Positions 36,401 to 46,700 of a stretch of 64,000 nucleotides of DNA are shown here, piece by piece. Both the position numbers and the translations under genes were made by a program. The notes under the pieces were generated by a model. The model had not been told where the DNA came from, ran no database searches, and was given only the letters and a program-made list of their open reading frames with translations. Within the stretch, counting starts at the first letter, position 1, and each line of letters begins with the position of its first letter. The DNA is from Zygnema cylindricum (taxonomy: Eukaryota > Streptophyta > Zygnematophyceae > Zygnematales > Zygnemataceae), in contig JBBHKE010002600.1 of the NCBI GenBank assembly GCA_037447655.1, positions 62,001 to 126,000 of the forward strand, given 5' to 3'.

Positions 36401-36571
36401 GCCCTTAGATCGGTACACCCAATCATGCTCACTGCCACGTGGCACCAGGATAACGGCACATGTAAATGGCCGGCCGGAGGGAGCGTCAAGTACGGTCACA
36501 CGGAGGAGGGGAAGAGGACATTCCGGTCCGTACAAGAAAGTACGGCGAAGTGAAGGCTGAAGGTCGGCCAT
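33421..36571 (-). CDS. METTL13 C-terminal-half-like methyltransferase (eEF1A methyltransferase family)
   Basis: Two exons: 36,571-35,049 and 34,476-33,421. The intron is GT-AG at phase 0, joining FFNIQ to VVELDK. Family blocks in order: CAVILVPRGSEHDW, a VVPFLTFVDN to SPFTGKMVVEDVEM block, the SAM-binding ALVIGGGACTLPIFL, the acidic end of motif II (VVELD), HIDEGVAFM, FLLIDVDEAD, and a C-terminal strand VNVVPY. These match the second methyltransferase half of METTL13, which in animals methylates the N terminus of eEF1A. The first 7BS domain is absent and nothing upstream supplies it. Two large insertions are odd: a Glu/Gly tract (35,935-36,050) and a Ser-rich tract inside the Rossmann fold (34,080-34,265). 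One base is missing in an A-run (TTT on + at 36,327-36,329), so the frame must shift there. The cytosolic role is inferred from the family. Confidence 0.82.
35935..36050 (-). repeat. coding hexanucleotide repeat (Glu-Gly tract)
   Basis: CCCTCT/CCCTCC units on the + strand, read as GGGAGA/GAGGGA on the coding strand, give alternating Glu and Gly residues between the MVVEDVEM block and the SAM-binding domain. Confidence 0.85.
36254..36444. promoter_or_regulatory. cluster of four CACGTG (G-box) cores in the 5' coding region
   Basis: TGCCACGTGGCG at 36,254-36,265, TGCCACGTGGCA at 36,335-36,346, CACGTG at 36,366-36,371 and TGCCACGTGGCA at 36,433-36,444. These palindromes are the plant bZIP/bHLH G-box. 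They overlap the first 320 coding bases of the METTL13-like gene; two encode part of the PRGS-type residues. A regulatory role is an inference. Confidence 0.5.
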
Positions 36572-37050
36572 GATGTCGTCGGAAGGAGAGAGAGAGGGCG
36601 ACATGGAAGCAGATATAAAACACAGGGACCTTTTTGGCTTTTTCATTTGCGTGCTCAATAGAGTAATTAAGTCAGGAGGGGAGTGTTAAAACCACACTAG
36701 GCGAATCATCTATATGGCCGCCGTAGCCGCAGTTGTTCAAATCGTGCGATTTTTTCATTTTTTCCGATTTTATGTATAGTTCGTGACTTTTGAAAAAGTC
36801 GCAAAAAAACGCGGAGTACTTTCTGTCTGGTAAACTGAACGGGAAATTTACGGAAATGTACGGTATTTTACGGTAAATGTACGGACTTTGACGAAAAGAT
36901 AAGTTGCACTTCTTAGTACTTTCTGTCCGGTAAACTGAACATAAATTTTACGGTAAATGTACGAGATTTTACTGAAATGTAAAATCTTTTACGAAAATGT
37001 ACGGCTTTTACGAATTGGACGTTGCAGTGTTGCACCATTTGCGCGTGGTA

Positions 37051-37607
37051 CACCGCCAATTGTTATTAGCGTGTAAGCCTTTTTAGCGTATAAAAATAAT
37101 TACCGTGGTGTACGCTATTTAAGAATTTGAAAATTTTGGAAAAAATCATACATTCTAGTTGTTTGATTATGGTAATTTGGATCTTTGAAAAAACAAATGT
37201 CGATCGCAAACATGCTTACACTAATATAGGTCTTAGTACACAATCTGACAAATCGTACACAAATCGTACATTCACACAGTCGAAACGCGGCTGTCAGACG
37301 AGTATGTGCGAACGGGATTTTTTACGACCTAGTTTTTTTTCCTTTTTTAGAACGCACGTTCTCATGCGTCCGCGGTTACTAAAACTAATTTATTATACTT
37401 TTTAACTTAAAAAGGTACATTTATGTACGGTTTGACACTGACCGTACACCACTCTAGTTAAGAGACAACGTACTTTCGTTTTTTACTGTACTTGGAAAAT
37501 AGCCCTAATTAGAGGAATGAAAAATATATAATAAACTACGCTACTTGCGAATTTAGAAAAAACCGGAAAGGAATTAGCCGACACTACGCCAATAGCGATT
37601 GGCGGTG
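37051..37607 (+). mobile_element. family A MITE, complete
   Basis: CACCGCCAATTGTTATTAGC at the left and CCAATAGCGATTGGCGGTG at the right; TA at the left, CA at the right. It sits about 480 bp upstream of the METTL13-like start. Confidence 0.75.
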
Positions 37608-37672
37608 CAGTTAACTAGAGAACCGCATATAGTGTTTCCTTACATTTTATGCAATGTTGGGATGTTGCCTTA

Positions 37673-38402
37673 GGGTGAAGTTCCATCATACTTTTCTGTA
37701 ATTGTACGGCAAACTCAACAGACCGGGTCGATTGAGTCGATGTTTCCATCACGTAGAGTCTGTAATACACGTGTTCTAAATTGAATGCGCCACGCAAGCT
37801 ACGATCCGATATTGAATATCTTTCAGATTTTTAGCACCGACAATCTTTACTTCAAATCTTGACTTGCGTACCATGTACGCGCGTACGAAGTAATCATACG
37901 ACAAAATTTTTACACATTTTGCAGATGCCAGTCTGTTTTCAGCTCATTTTTTAGGGTTTCTATTTTCGAACATAACGAAAGTCCTTTGAGAGAAATAGTG
38001 TGACGAACAAAAGTTACCGAAAATAGCGTGACGAGGGAATGTTACGAAATTTCGTTTATATTTTCGGTTGTATTTTGGAATTCGCGTGTCATGTGCGAAT
38101 TTTAAGATTTTTCGTTGGTTTTCCATCATGACACGTAGCTTAATCGTCCAGCGTTTCACGATTCTTTTTTTCCTGTATCTGCCAACCCACCTCCTCGAGC
38201 CACCTCCTCGAGGTGGGTTGACAGTTACAGAAAAAAATGAAGCCAACTCCTCGCAGATGAACATCCGACGGCCATTATTACCTCCAAGACCTTCGGAGAG
38301 TATCGGCAAGATTCTCTGTAATGTAGTTTTTTGTATAAACACAATATAGGATGTACGACTTTGTACGGAGGGTCGCGGATTTCGCCTGATGGAACGTCAC
38401 CC
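37673..38402 (+). mobile_element. family B MITE, complete (TTA TSD)
   Basis: GGGTGAAGTTCCATCA and GATGGAACGTCACCC termini flanked by TTA at 37,670-37,672 and 38,403-38,405. Close relative of 9,945-10,692, including the GCCAACCCACCTC...GAGGTGGGTTG internal palindrome. Confidence 0.85.
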
Positions 38403-38405
38403 TTA

Positions 38406-39165
38406 ACTGTATTCCTTTCTTTGGCAGTTTTTAGTTTGTGGCCGGTTTGCTGGATCTGTAATCTACTTTTTTTTTTCCCGTGGTTCATTCACGGTATAAA
38501 TTTTGTTTGGTTGCCCGTCCACGTGGAACGTTAATTTCTTTGATTACGTCCGTCGCACCTTTTCACGTGTACGTTCAAGTGTACCTTTACATTATTTATT
38601 GTAGATTTTTTGATTCTTTTCGTTTCAGATTCCTTGTACGAAATATTCCTTTTGTGGTTAACTTGGCCATCCACCGACTTTGTAATTGGCCGTCACTAGT
38701 TACACCTTTTTGTCCTTTGCGGCTTCGATTCTTTTGTGGACGTCGTGTAACCAGTCCACTCTAAATGTAGAGTTAGACTTAGTACTTATTCTGTTCATTT
38801 TGTACATCAAATTTTAACCGATTATAATGAGAAGACATTATCTCCCCTGTGCTTCTCCTTTTGTATTCTTTTTTTCTCTTTTGTCTTCATCTTTTGCTTC
38901 CACATTCTCCTTTGCCATGATTCCATTATATTTCATCTTTGATGTCTTTCTCCGATTTCTCTCTCTTTTGCCCACCATGCCCTTACCTTCTACACACCTA
39001 GTACTGGCAGCTGCAATAGTAGTAGTACTGGCATAAGGTAGTACTAGCAGCTGCAGCTAGTACTAGGTGCAGGCATAAGCAGTAGCTAGTGCTACCAGTT
39101 GCAAAAGCACTAGTACTGGCAGTAGCAATAGCAACTACCAAGATTTTATTTTTTTTGTAAGAAGC
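38406..39165. repeat. no gene; low-complexity AGTACTGGCAGCTGC tract
   Basis: No exon recognised. From about 38,998 to 39,140 short palindromic words (AGTACTGGCA, AGCTGCAGCT, CTAGTACT) recur in both orientations, a simple but irregular repeat. Confidence 0.55.
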
Positions 39166-39294
39166 CTCGATATATCGGCGATATATCGCGATATTTTTAT
39201 TTTTGATATATCGAAGCGATATATCGATTATCGGGTACCTGAAATTCGATATATATATCAAATATCGGCAAATGGTCCTCGATACCCAACACTA
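39166..39294 (+). mobile_element. hAT-like MITE family C, terminal fragment (inverted)
   Basis: ATATATCGGCGATATATCGC body and the end GGTCCTCGATACCCAACACTA match the reverse complement of the left half of 4,935-5,375. No opposite terminus. Confidence 0.75.
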
Positions 39295-39403
39295 GCGCGT
39301 GGCAGAGGTCGCATAAGTCAAATTTTTACATAACCGTGCCCGTCCGCGTTTTTTTTTTTTTCGGATTTTCTTTCCCGCGGAATGTCATCCTACGTCGTGT
39401 CAG

Positions 39404-39583
39404 TTCGCTAAAAAAATTCGTCAGGTGGCGTGCGCTGTACCATGATCATACGTCAGATTCGTACGATCGTCGAAGAGTGCCCACAACGCACACCCATACA
39501 ATATGCCTACTCTACGCGAGTTTAGTGCCAAGTTTAGTGCGCCTACCAAAGGCCTACCATAAAAACGCCTACTTTTGAACTAT
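39404..39583 (+). mobile_element. family E MITE, right part only
   Basis: Matches the right 180 bp of the element at 17,056 (ATACGTCAGATTC, CTACTCTACGCGAGTTTAG, CCTACTTTTGAACTAT). The left part is missing. Confidence 0.75.
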
Positions 39584-40713
39584 GGTACAAGCCTTCGTCA
39601 AAGATTCTCGAGCGTGCGATATGAATTGTACAAATTGCACTTGAGTTCTTCAAGCACGTTTCTACAATATCCACCTGTCGCTATCTTAAACATTCTGTAG
39701 CCGGCCACGTTATCCTTCAGAGAGTATGAGGACGTTGGGTGTCTACTGGCTAGATGAAAGACCAATGCAAAAAAAAAAAAAAATCGGACGGTCGATGTTT
39801 ATGTCCACAAGTTTGGAGAATATCGAGAGATTCTCAATAGAGATGCTCGTAAAAAACATAAATTACACTGTACGGAATGGTAGCACAAGGCCAAATTCCG
39901 ATAAGTTATCTCACTTTTTTGGCTTGATAGAGGTTTAACATACTGGGAATCAATATTAGGGAAACATTCCATTGGACAAAAAGTGGGGTTCGTTAATGAC
40001 GCAGTATGTTTTCGTAGTGTGTCGAACAGAACCTCACCATTTTTTTTTGTTAGACGAAACATCGTTACTCGAAAGTTGTCCGGAAGCTCTAATGGTATGG
40101 GCTTAATTATTTACTGTTGCATGCTTTACTTGTTGAGATTCGCGAAGCAATCACGCACATCATTCAGTGGGCCCTAGCTCTCGTCGCAAGGAGAGTTGGG
40201 GCCCGCTGGTTGATTACCATTGGTACACGAGAAAAAGCAAAAAAATATCCACTTTGAACAAGCGATCACCGCCATACACGTCGTACATGCCATGTGCCTC
40301 TGGACACGCCGAATAAAGGTCAGGTGAAAATATCCTCGCACGCTTCGTTTGACATCCACCGACATTTAATGTTTTCCGCGACCTTCAAAGTTTGCCTCGT
40401 ATTTTTGCCAACCCGTTCCGAAATTTTGATTTTCATTTTCAAAATCAAATTTAGGCTGCAAACTTTACGTACTAATCATTAACTAATCCTTAACTACCTC
40501 AGGTTGTTTAGATATTTCTTACAAATGTTTCGTTTGTAGATCTTTTGAGATTTACATAATCTCGACTCTAACGTATGTGGCGCCAATCATAATTGATGAA
40601 GGTTTGTTATAGGCCCAACAAAATGGAGCCGACTTTTAGTAAACGGGGTTAGGACACTTGTCCGTACATTTATTGGAACCGCCTAATGGAATGTTAACCC
40701 TTAGCTTTTCTTA
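39584..40713. other. no gene; family B-derived sequence in part
   Basis: 39,780-39,930 resembles the right half of family B (GGAGAATATCGAGAGATTCT, then a GGCTTGATAGAGG end). The rest has no recognised feature. Confidence 0.4.
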
Positions 40714-41407
40714 GGGCGTGTTCCCATGTAACCGATATTTTGAAACGTTATTTTGGAATTTAGCGCTGATTTTACGGTGTACTTTTCAAAGTGTGCTTAT
40801 GTGAATCGTTACTTGCACGTTTATTATTTTGAATATGTGGCAGTAATACACGTCGCCAATACTTGCGAAACCCAAAATGCTGACATTTGTAGACGCCAAC
40901 GATCTCGGAACAAACTGCGGACATTTGTACGCCGCAAAGAGCTCCTGACATACTGGGACAATTGTCGACGCCGACTGTCATTTGTTGACGCCCACACGTG
41001 AACGACATAAGCAATCGCCTACGTCTACAAAATGACATTTGTAGACGCCCACAAGTGGACAACATAAGCAAACGGACAAACACATTTTTTTTCGTATACT
41101 CCCAACTACAAAAAAACAAATGAAAAATTTTTACGGGTGCAATCCAGGCTTTCTATTCGTCAATAGGGTAGTATTTTGATTAAAAGCAGGTCGCGATTTG
41201 ATTTCAGTGCAAGCGTGAAGATGAGCTGGAAGTGGGTCGCGATGATAATACTGCCAAATCGCCTTATCTTTCAGGTTCCAAGATGACGCAAAATGTATTT
41301 GAGTTTTTGCCCATTTTTCGTACGGCGTAATGTTTTCAAGTAGGAAGTCCCATTTTCTGTGTAAACGACGGAAAAAAACCATTACTTGAACACATGGGGA
41401 CACGCCC
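40714..41407 (-). mobile_element. family D MITE, complete (TTA TSD)
   Basis: GGGCGTGTTCCCATG at the left and CATGGGGACACGCCC at the right, flanked by TTA (40,711-40,713 and 41,408-41,410). Its interior is the reverse complement of parts of 8,492-9,489, with a deletion of about 300 bp. Confidence 0.8.
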
Positions 41408-41598
41408 TTATTGTGGGAAGCGTATACTGGAAAACCCATGTGAGAGCATCTAAAGTACAAATTACCAGAAAGATCGGATCAGTACGGATTTGTGTCAGAC
41501 AAGTACCACGTACAGCAATGGTAAGACCGGACAATGTTATTCGTCATGCCAGAGTAGACGTTACTGCGAAGGAGAGCATTGGACTCGTAAGACTGCTA

Positions 41599-42137
41599 CA
41601 CCGTGAATCGTTATTAGTGTCAAATTTTAAATAGTGTTGAATAAAATTTACTGTATTTGATGTTAATTAAGAATTTGTTTTTTTTTTTTTAAAAGGTGTA
41701 TTCTAATTTCGGCATTATGCTAATTTGGGAACAGCAAAAATGGAATATTTGCCGTACGATTATGTACATTACTATATGTATTCGTACAAAACATTAGAAA
41801 TCGCACGCCAACGTGAAATTTAAGTATCCGTACATGTCAGACTAATTTACGTGTCAGGATAATCCCATTATTTGAGCGCACGCTCCTATGCGTGCGCGTC
41901 TGATTTAAATCATTTTTTGTAAAATTTTCACTTGAAAAGGTACATTTATGTACGGTCTGACATGGACCGTACACCATGCTATTTAGATCTTATTGTACTT
42001 TCGTTCGCTACGCTATTTTGTACGGTACCATAATTAACGTCAAGGAAAAATTAAAATCATGTATCCTATTTGAGGAAAAAAATAAAAATTTTAAGAACCC
42101 AAATTAGTGACTTTGACACTAATAACGATTCGCGGTG
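41599..42137 (+). mobile_element. family A MITE, 540-bp subfamily
   Basis: CACCGTGAATCGTTATTAG left, CGATTCGCGGTG right, TA flanks. Internally close to 31,660-32,174 and the reverse of 22,778-23,316. Confidence 0.8.
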
Positions 42138-44034
42138 TAGCCGTTTCTCTCAATCAAAATACGATAATGCTGGACAAATAGTCTAGACACTTGCGGTAAC
42201 CCTAAATTACCTGAATCGTGGCAGATTCCGTACGCTTTTGTTTTGTACGGGCCACAAGCCACACATCCTGTCGGTTCGCGTCCAGACTCTGGTCCCAAAA
42301 ATTGTCTGGGGCCGCGTTTCCCAATATCTGTCGGGGAGGATTCTGTAACCGCCGCGTGTCAAGATTAAGACAAGCTGACCGCCGCCTTTCACTCCAATAG
42401 TCTGGTTGCAAAGCACTAAAACCAAAACACTAAAAACAAAACTTCGCTGATGCAGCTTGTGAGCTAACAGGCAACTGGATAGACGCTGGACGAGCGAAAA
42501 ACCGACGTTTGCCACGTCAGCATATTAAATAACAGAGTTGTACGGACTTGTTTTGTACAAGCTGTCACTTTCTACATTAATTTTCTCAAATTTTATTCTA
42601 AAGTACAATGTCACAAAAACAATTGCTCACCGCTCACAGCAAAAGGACGGAACCCAAAAGTTGCGGGATATTTTCACCATTCTTAACTAATGAGCGGACC
42701 CTAAAGGACGAACCCAAAAATTACGGGATATTTTCACCATCCTCCACGAATGAGCGGGCGCAGCTGAACCTTACCCTACTTTTCGAAACTCCCTGATTAC
42801 CGATGGCTATGTTAAAAAATCCGTAAAATCGTTCCCAGCAGCATGGGAACCGGCTCTTATCATATGCAGCTGTTTAGCACGAAACCTTGTACGAACTCCG
42901 TGTTCTGCGAACAGGAAAGTTTTGTACAATAAACAAAGTGTACGATCACTAACTTTTGTCGTCATAGTCCGATAACATTTGATACGTGTCACACAAAGTC
43001 CCGTCCATGATTCCGACCGATTGCGGACCGTCACGTGTCCGTATAGGAATATGCTGTCAGAATTCGGTTCAGGTTCACACTTCCCCAAGTCCACCACGAG
43101 TTTAAAACCGCCAATTGACTTTATTTCAGCCGCCGTACGCCACTTTCTGACAGTTCAGAGAACAACCGAAGAGTGACGACTACGCCTTGAATCGCTATTG
43201 GAGCTATGTGAACAGTTCCAGTTACAGTTATTAGGTTAATTTCAGACTCTAATGACGTGGCTTCTTTTGAACCATTTATAAAGCTAGCTTTAGGAACTAC
43301 AGCAAACGATCGGTTTCACCAACGCTATTGGAGGTTCGCGGGCGAGCATGAGGTCGCGCCGATACTACAGTAGAGCGATAGGAACGCCATTCGCGTCGTA
43401 CGATTCGAAGACGAGGTCGGGCGCCATGGCGGAAGCTCGAGCCTATGCCAGTAAGGGAGAGGGAGAACCGTTCGAGCCATGGACCTATGAGAAGGGCGAG
43501 CTTCCTCCTGGGGAAGTGGAAAAATCCGTACTGAACGAAATGCGACAAAACAAAAAATCGTGTTCACTGTACCTTTCGCCGTCGCTTGAATTCGATTGAA
43601 ATTTGTGAATTTATTTACACGTGCAAGTACGTGTTCCTAATTTTTTTTCGAAAATACTTTGATTTAAAACACATCTTTCCTGTGTTGTTAACAAAAGTTT
43701 GAAAATGACATTTTTTGGCGTGGCCGTGGGTCGTAGAACACAAGACGACAACATGTAGTACATCCTAAATTCGATGATTACATAAAATGTACTTCTCATT
43801 TTTTCTATTTTTTTGTACGGTTGAAACTTACGCGGTACGGTTCTAAGTTTTACAGGAAAACAACAGAAGAAAATCCTTACATAGGCACATGGAGACGCAC
43901 CCTTACAAATCGAAAGGACACCATTCGATGCAAAATAAAACTTGGAAGACGCGCTTTACGGTAACAAAACTGCGGCAACCACATAGAAATAGAAGTGATG
44001 TGCAAACCTACTTTCTCACTTTACTTGAACTCTA
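42138..44034. other. no recognisable gene; 58-bp tandem duplication
   Basis: At 42,648-42,760 a unit with GGACG/AACCCAAAA and GGGATATTTTCACCAT is duplicated. Open frames at 43,297-43,599 on both strands overlap each other and have no known motif. CATGGAGACGCACCCTTA near 43,890 resembles a family D right end. Confidence 0.4.
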
Positions 44035-44253
44035 CACTGTGAATTGCTATTAGTGTTAATGTTTTTTTTGCCTCTTAAAGCATTGTTTATCCGTACACAC
44101 ATCTCCGACTGTGGATCTGACGGTTGCAATTAAAAGGTGAAATTCTAAGCTTTCGTTTGGTGGTCTCAAATTGAAAATCGGACAAGGGTGTACCGAGAAA
44201 AGATGTTTTTAAGTGGCGAAAAAAAATATTAACATTAATAGCGATGCACAGTG
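44035..44253 (+). mobile_element. small family A MITE with internal hairpin
   Basis: CACTGTGAATTGCTATTAG and TAATAGCGATGCACAGTG termini, TA at the left. The interior forms a second inverted repeat (ACATCTCCGACTGTGGATC; AAAGATGTTTTTAAGTGG) shared with 48,653-48,867. Confidence 0.75.
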
Positions 44254-44544
44254 AAGTTTGAGAGCGAGCACATGTTGGCTTTTAACTTACAACTGGAACC
44301 TAATCACCGAAACGTTACATTGAACTTAGACGCAAATTGTAGAATGATGTGAAACGAAGCCACTCAAAACGAAAGTACTAGAAGACCTGTATGGAAAAAA
44401 TAATTCGCACGAAACGAAATAAACCTTTGTACACGATAAAGAATTGGACTCCCTTAAAAATAAAACAAAATGAAAAATATGCGCGTCGTCACGCGCGACC
44501 AAATCAAGCCACACTATTTGAGGACGCCAAGATGTGCTCTACAA

Positions 44545-44662
44545 ATTAGAGTTAATGATAAATTAGTATCATTGTGTACCCTAAAAAACCCAATTTACCG
44601 TAAAGTACGCTAATTGTTTCATTACGCTATCTATTTTATTACGCTAATAGCGATTCACGGTG
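44545..44662 (+). mobile_element. family A MITE, right-end fragment
   Basis: ATTAGAGTTAATGATAAATT to AGCGATTCACGGTG matches the last 118 bp of the element at 23,329-23,817 nearly exactly. Confidence 0.8.
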
Positions 44663-45375
44663 TACTACTCTGCAATAATTTACGATCGTACTAAGTGGCT
44701 GACCTTTTCTGGGGGAAATGAGGCGCTAAGTTCAAGTTGCAAAAAACGTTTTTTGAACAAAGGGTGCAAATTAGGTCATATGCGGCGGAACTATCTGGAT
44801 TTTTCTCGGAAAGGGTCTAGTGGACCGTGGAGTTAAGCTTTTAATAAATCGAAAAACTACAGATTCTCATTTCAAGCAGAATCTGCGTGAGGTGGCTAAT
44901 CACTAAATAAAGCAAAGGGTGTACTAATTAAGGGGAAAAAAGAAAAAAGGGAGAGAGTTTGTTGTTGTACCTTTCTCTCCCACTCCCTCCCTTGTTCTCC
45001 CTCTCTCTCAGTCTTCCCCCCTATTTCTTCCTTCCAGTTTTTTCTTGTAGCTTTTGTATCTATGAAGGTTTCGTACTGTAAACATTTATCCCATTGAGTA
45101 TAAGATAATATACATCTGTTCATTATTAGTTTATTACCATTGCCATTGCTGTTACTATTGCTCACGTTCGTGGTTTCCAAAAAAAAAGGGTGATTGGTAA
45201 TACCACATACAGATTAGAATCGCGCATGATAAACGTAACGTTGGGTACATGTAGGTTCTTAACTAGCACGAATATTGTGAAAAAAAAGGTAAGAAAAACG
45301 CGTGTACGGATATCTCGAGCGTGAATCCTACACCATTTTCAAGTAACAGCTCCACCCATCCCTTATCAGCGAGTA
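44663..45375. other. no recognisable gene
   Basis: A CT-rich tract (44,965-45,020) and AT-rich sequence. Nothing else recognised. Confidence 0.4.
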
Positions 45376-45557
45376 CACCACGAATCGTTACGGGGGTAAA
45401 AAAAAACCTATTGGCTCGAAATTTACATCAGGTTTATTATGTCTAATCCACTTTCACATGATGTTGCTGGTTTCAAAATACGGCGAGTGTGTCACATAGG
45501 GGCTAGACTTTAGGGTTACCAATATAGTGTTATTAACCCGGACAACGATGCACGGTG
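45376..45557 (+). mobile_element. short family A MITE
   Basis: CACCACGAATCGTTACGG left and ACAACGATGCACGGTG right with TA on both sides; only 182 bp. Confidence 0.65.
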
Positions 45558-46079
45558 TACGTCACGGTTTACCCTTCATCAATTCCACAAGACAGAAAGA
45601 TATTAGTGAACACTGACATTATATTTCAGTATGACTGTGCTTATAAAAAACATCATGTTTTCAGCTGAATCTTCGGCAACAATAGTAGAGTAAAATATGC
45701 ACAGAGACTCATACACATAAGACTTTTAAACTTGCAGACTCACAAGAATCGAGTCCAAGAATGAAGCGAGCAATAGAAAAGGTAACCTTCTCACTTTCCT
45801 TTCATCATGATGCCAAGATTAAAAGTCTGGAAAACCCTGTGATGAGAAAAACTTTTGTATGTCCTAAAAATTTGTAATAGTAATTGCCACTGTCCATTGC
45901 TATTAGTGTTAATCACTCTTATTGTAAGAGAATATTTTTATGACCCAAAACAATTAAGTGCTTACCCAGTGTAAGCCAAGTTGCGGAACCTAATCTAGTG
46001 TAGTCAATTCTAGTACAGTGTCAAAGCTGATAATCCACTAACTCTAATAGCAAAGGCTGCATACTTTTCTTCACAAAAG

Positions 46080-46300
46080 ATGTCACAAAAGATGGCATTA
46101 AAGAATATAACAGTAGAGAAGATAAGATTAGAAAAGATACCCTTAAAGAAGATAAAATTGGAGAAGATGAGATTAGAGAAGGTACCATTAAAGAAGACAA
46201 AATTGGAGAAGATAAGATTAGAGAAGATACCATTAAAGAAGATAAAATTGGAGAAGATAAGAAAAGAGAAGTTCAGATTAGAGGAGATACCATTAGAGTG
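46080..46300 (+). repeat. 15-bp periodic minisatellite (45-bp higher-order unit), open in several frames
   Basis: Units such as GAGAAGATAAGATTA, GAGAAGATACCATTA and AAGAAGATAAAATTG alternate. Because 15 is a multiple of three, a 109-codon + frame reads EKIRL-EKIPL-KKIKL repeats and the - strand reads FSNLI/FFNGI repeats. It lies 400 bp beyond the 3' end of the methyltransferase gene at 46,701. There is no evidence that it is translated. Confidence 0.85.
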
Positions 46301-46700
46301 CTCCAAAATGTTATCTTCAATAGGAGTAACTCCTCATCCTTTGACGTGCTTCCCTTTCCACTCCATCTTCAATTCTTACCGAAGGTTAAAGAGAGTAGAA
46401 AAGTGAATTCATAAAGGTTGTAAAGAGTGGAAACCTGACTGACTTATTGATTTATTCAAATCGTTCGACACTTACAAATCAAAATCTCCATGAATGTAGG
46501 CGAGGGATTTTATGCCCATTTGAGCCCAACACTCACATTAACACCAAATGCGTGACAAAAACTGTCAGATTAGGTTAACCGCTCAATCGTCCTATTTATT
46601 ATGTACAAACCTAGAATTCTTCTCAGCCTACAAACTTGTCAAAACCCTAATCGGTATTCCAATTGCAAATGCCCTAAAAAAATCATATAGTTAACCCAGG

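Noticed and set aside
46080-46406. A real lysine-rich protein gene
   Set aside because: The open frame is explained by a 15-bp repeat that keeps several frames open; no flanking gene structure supports translation.
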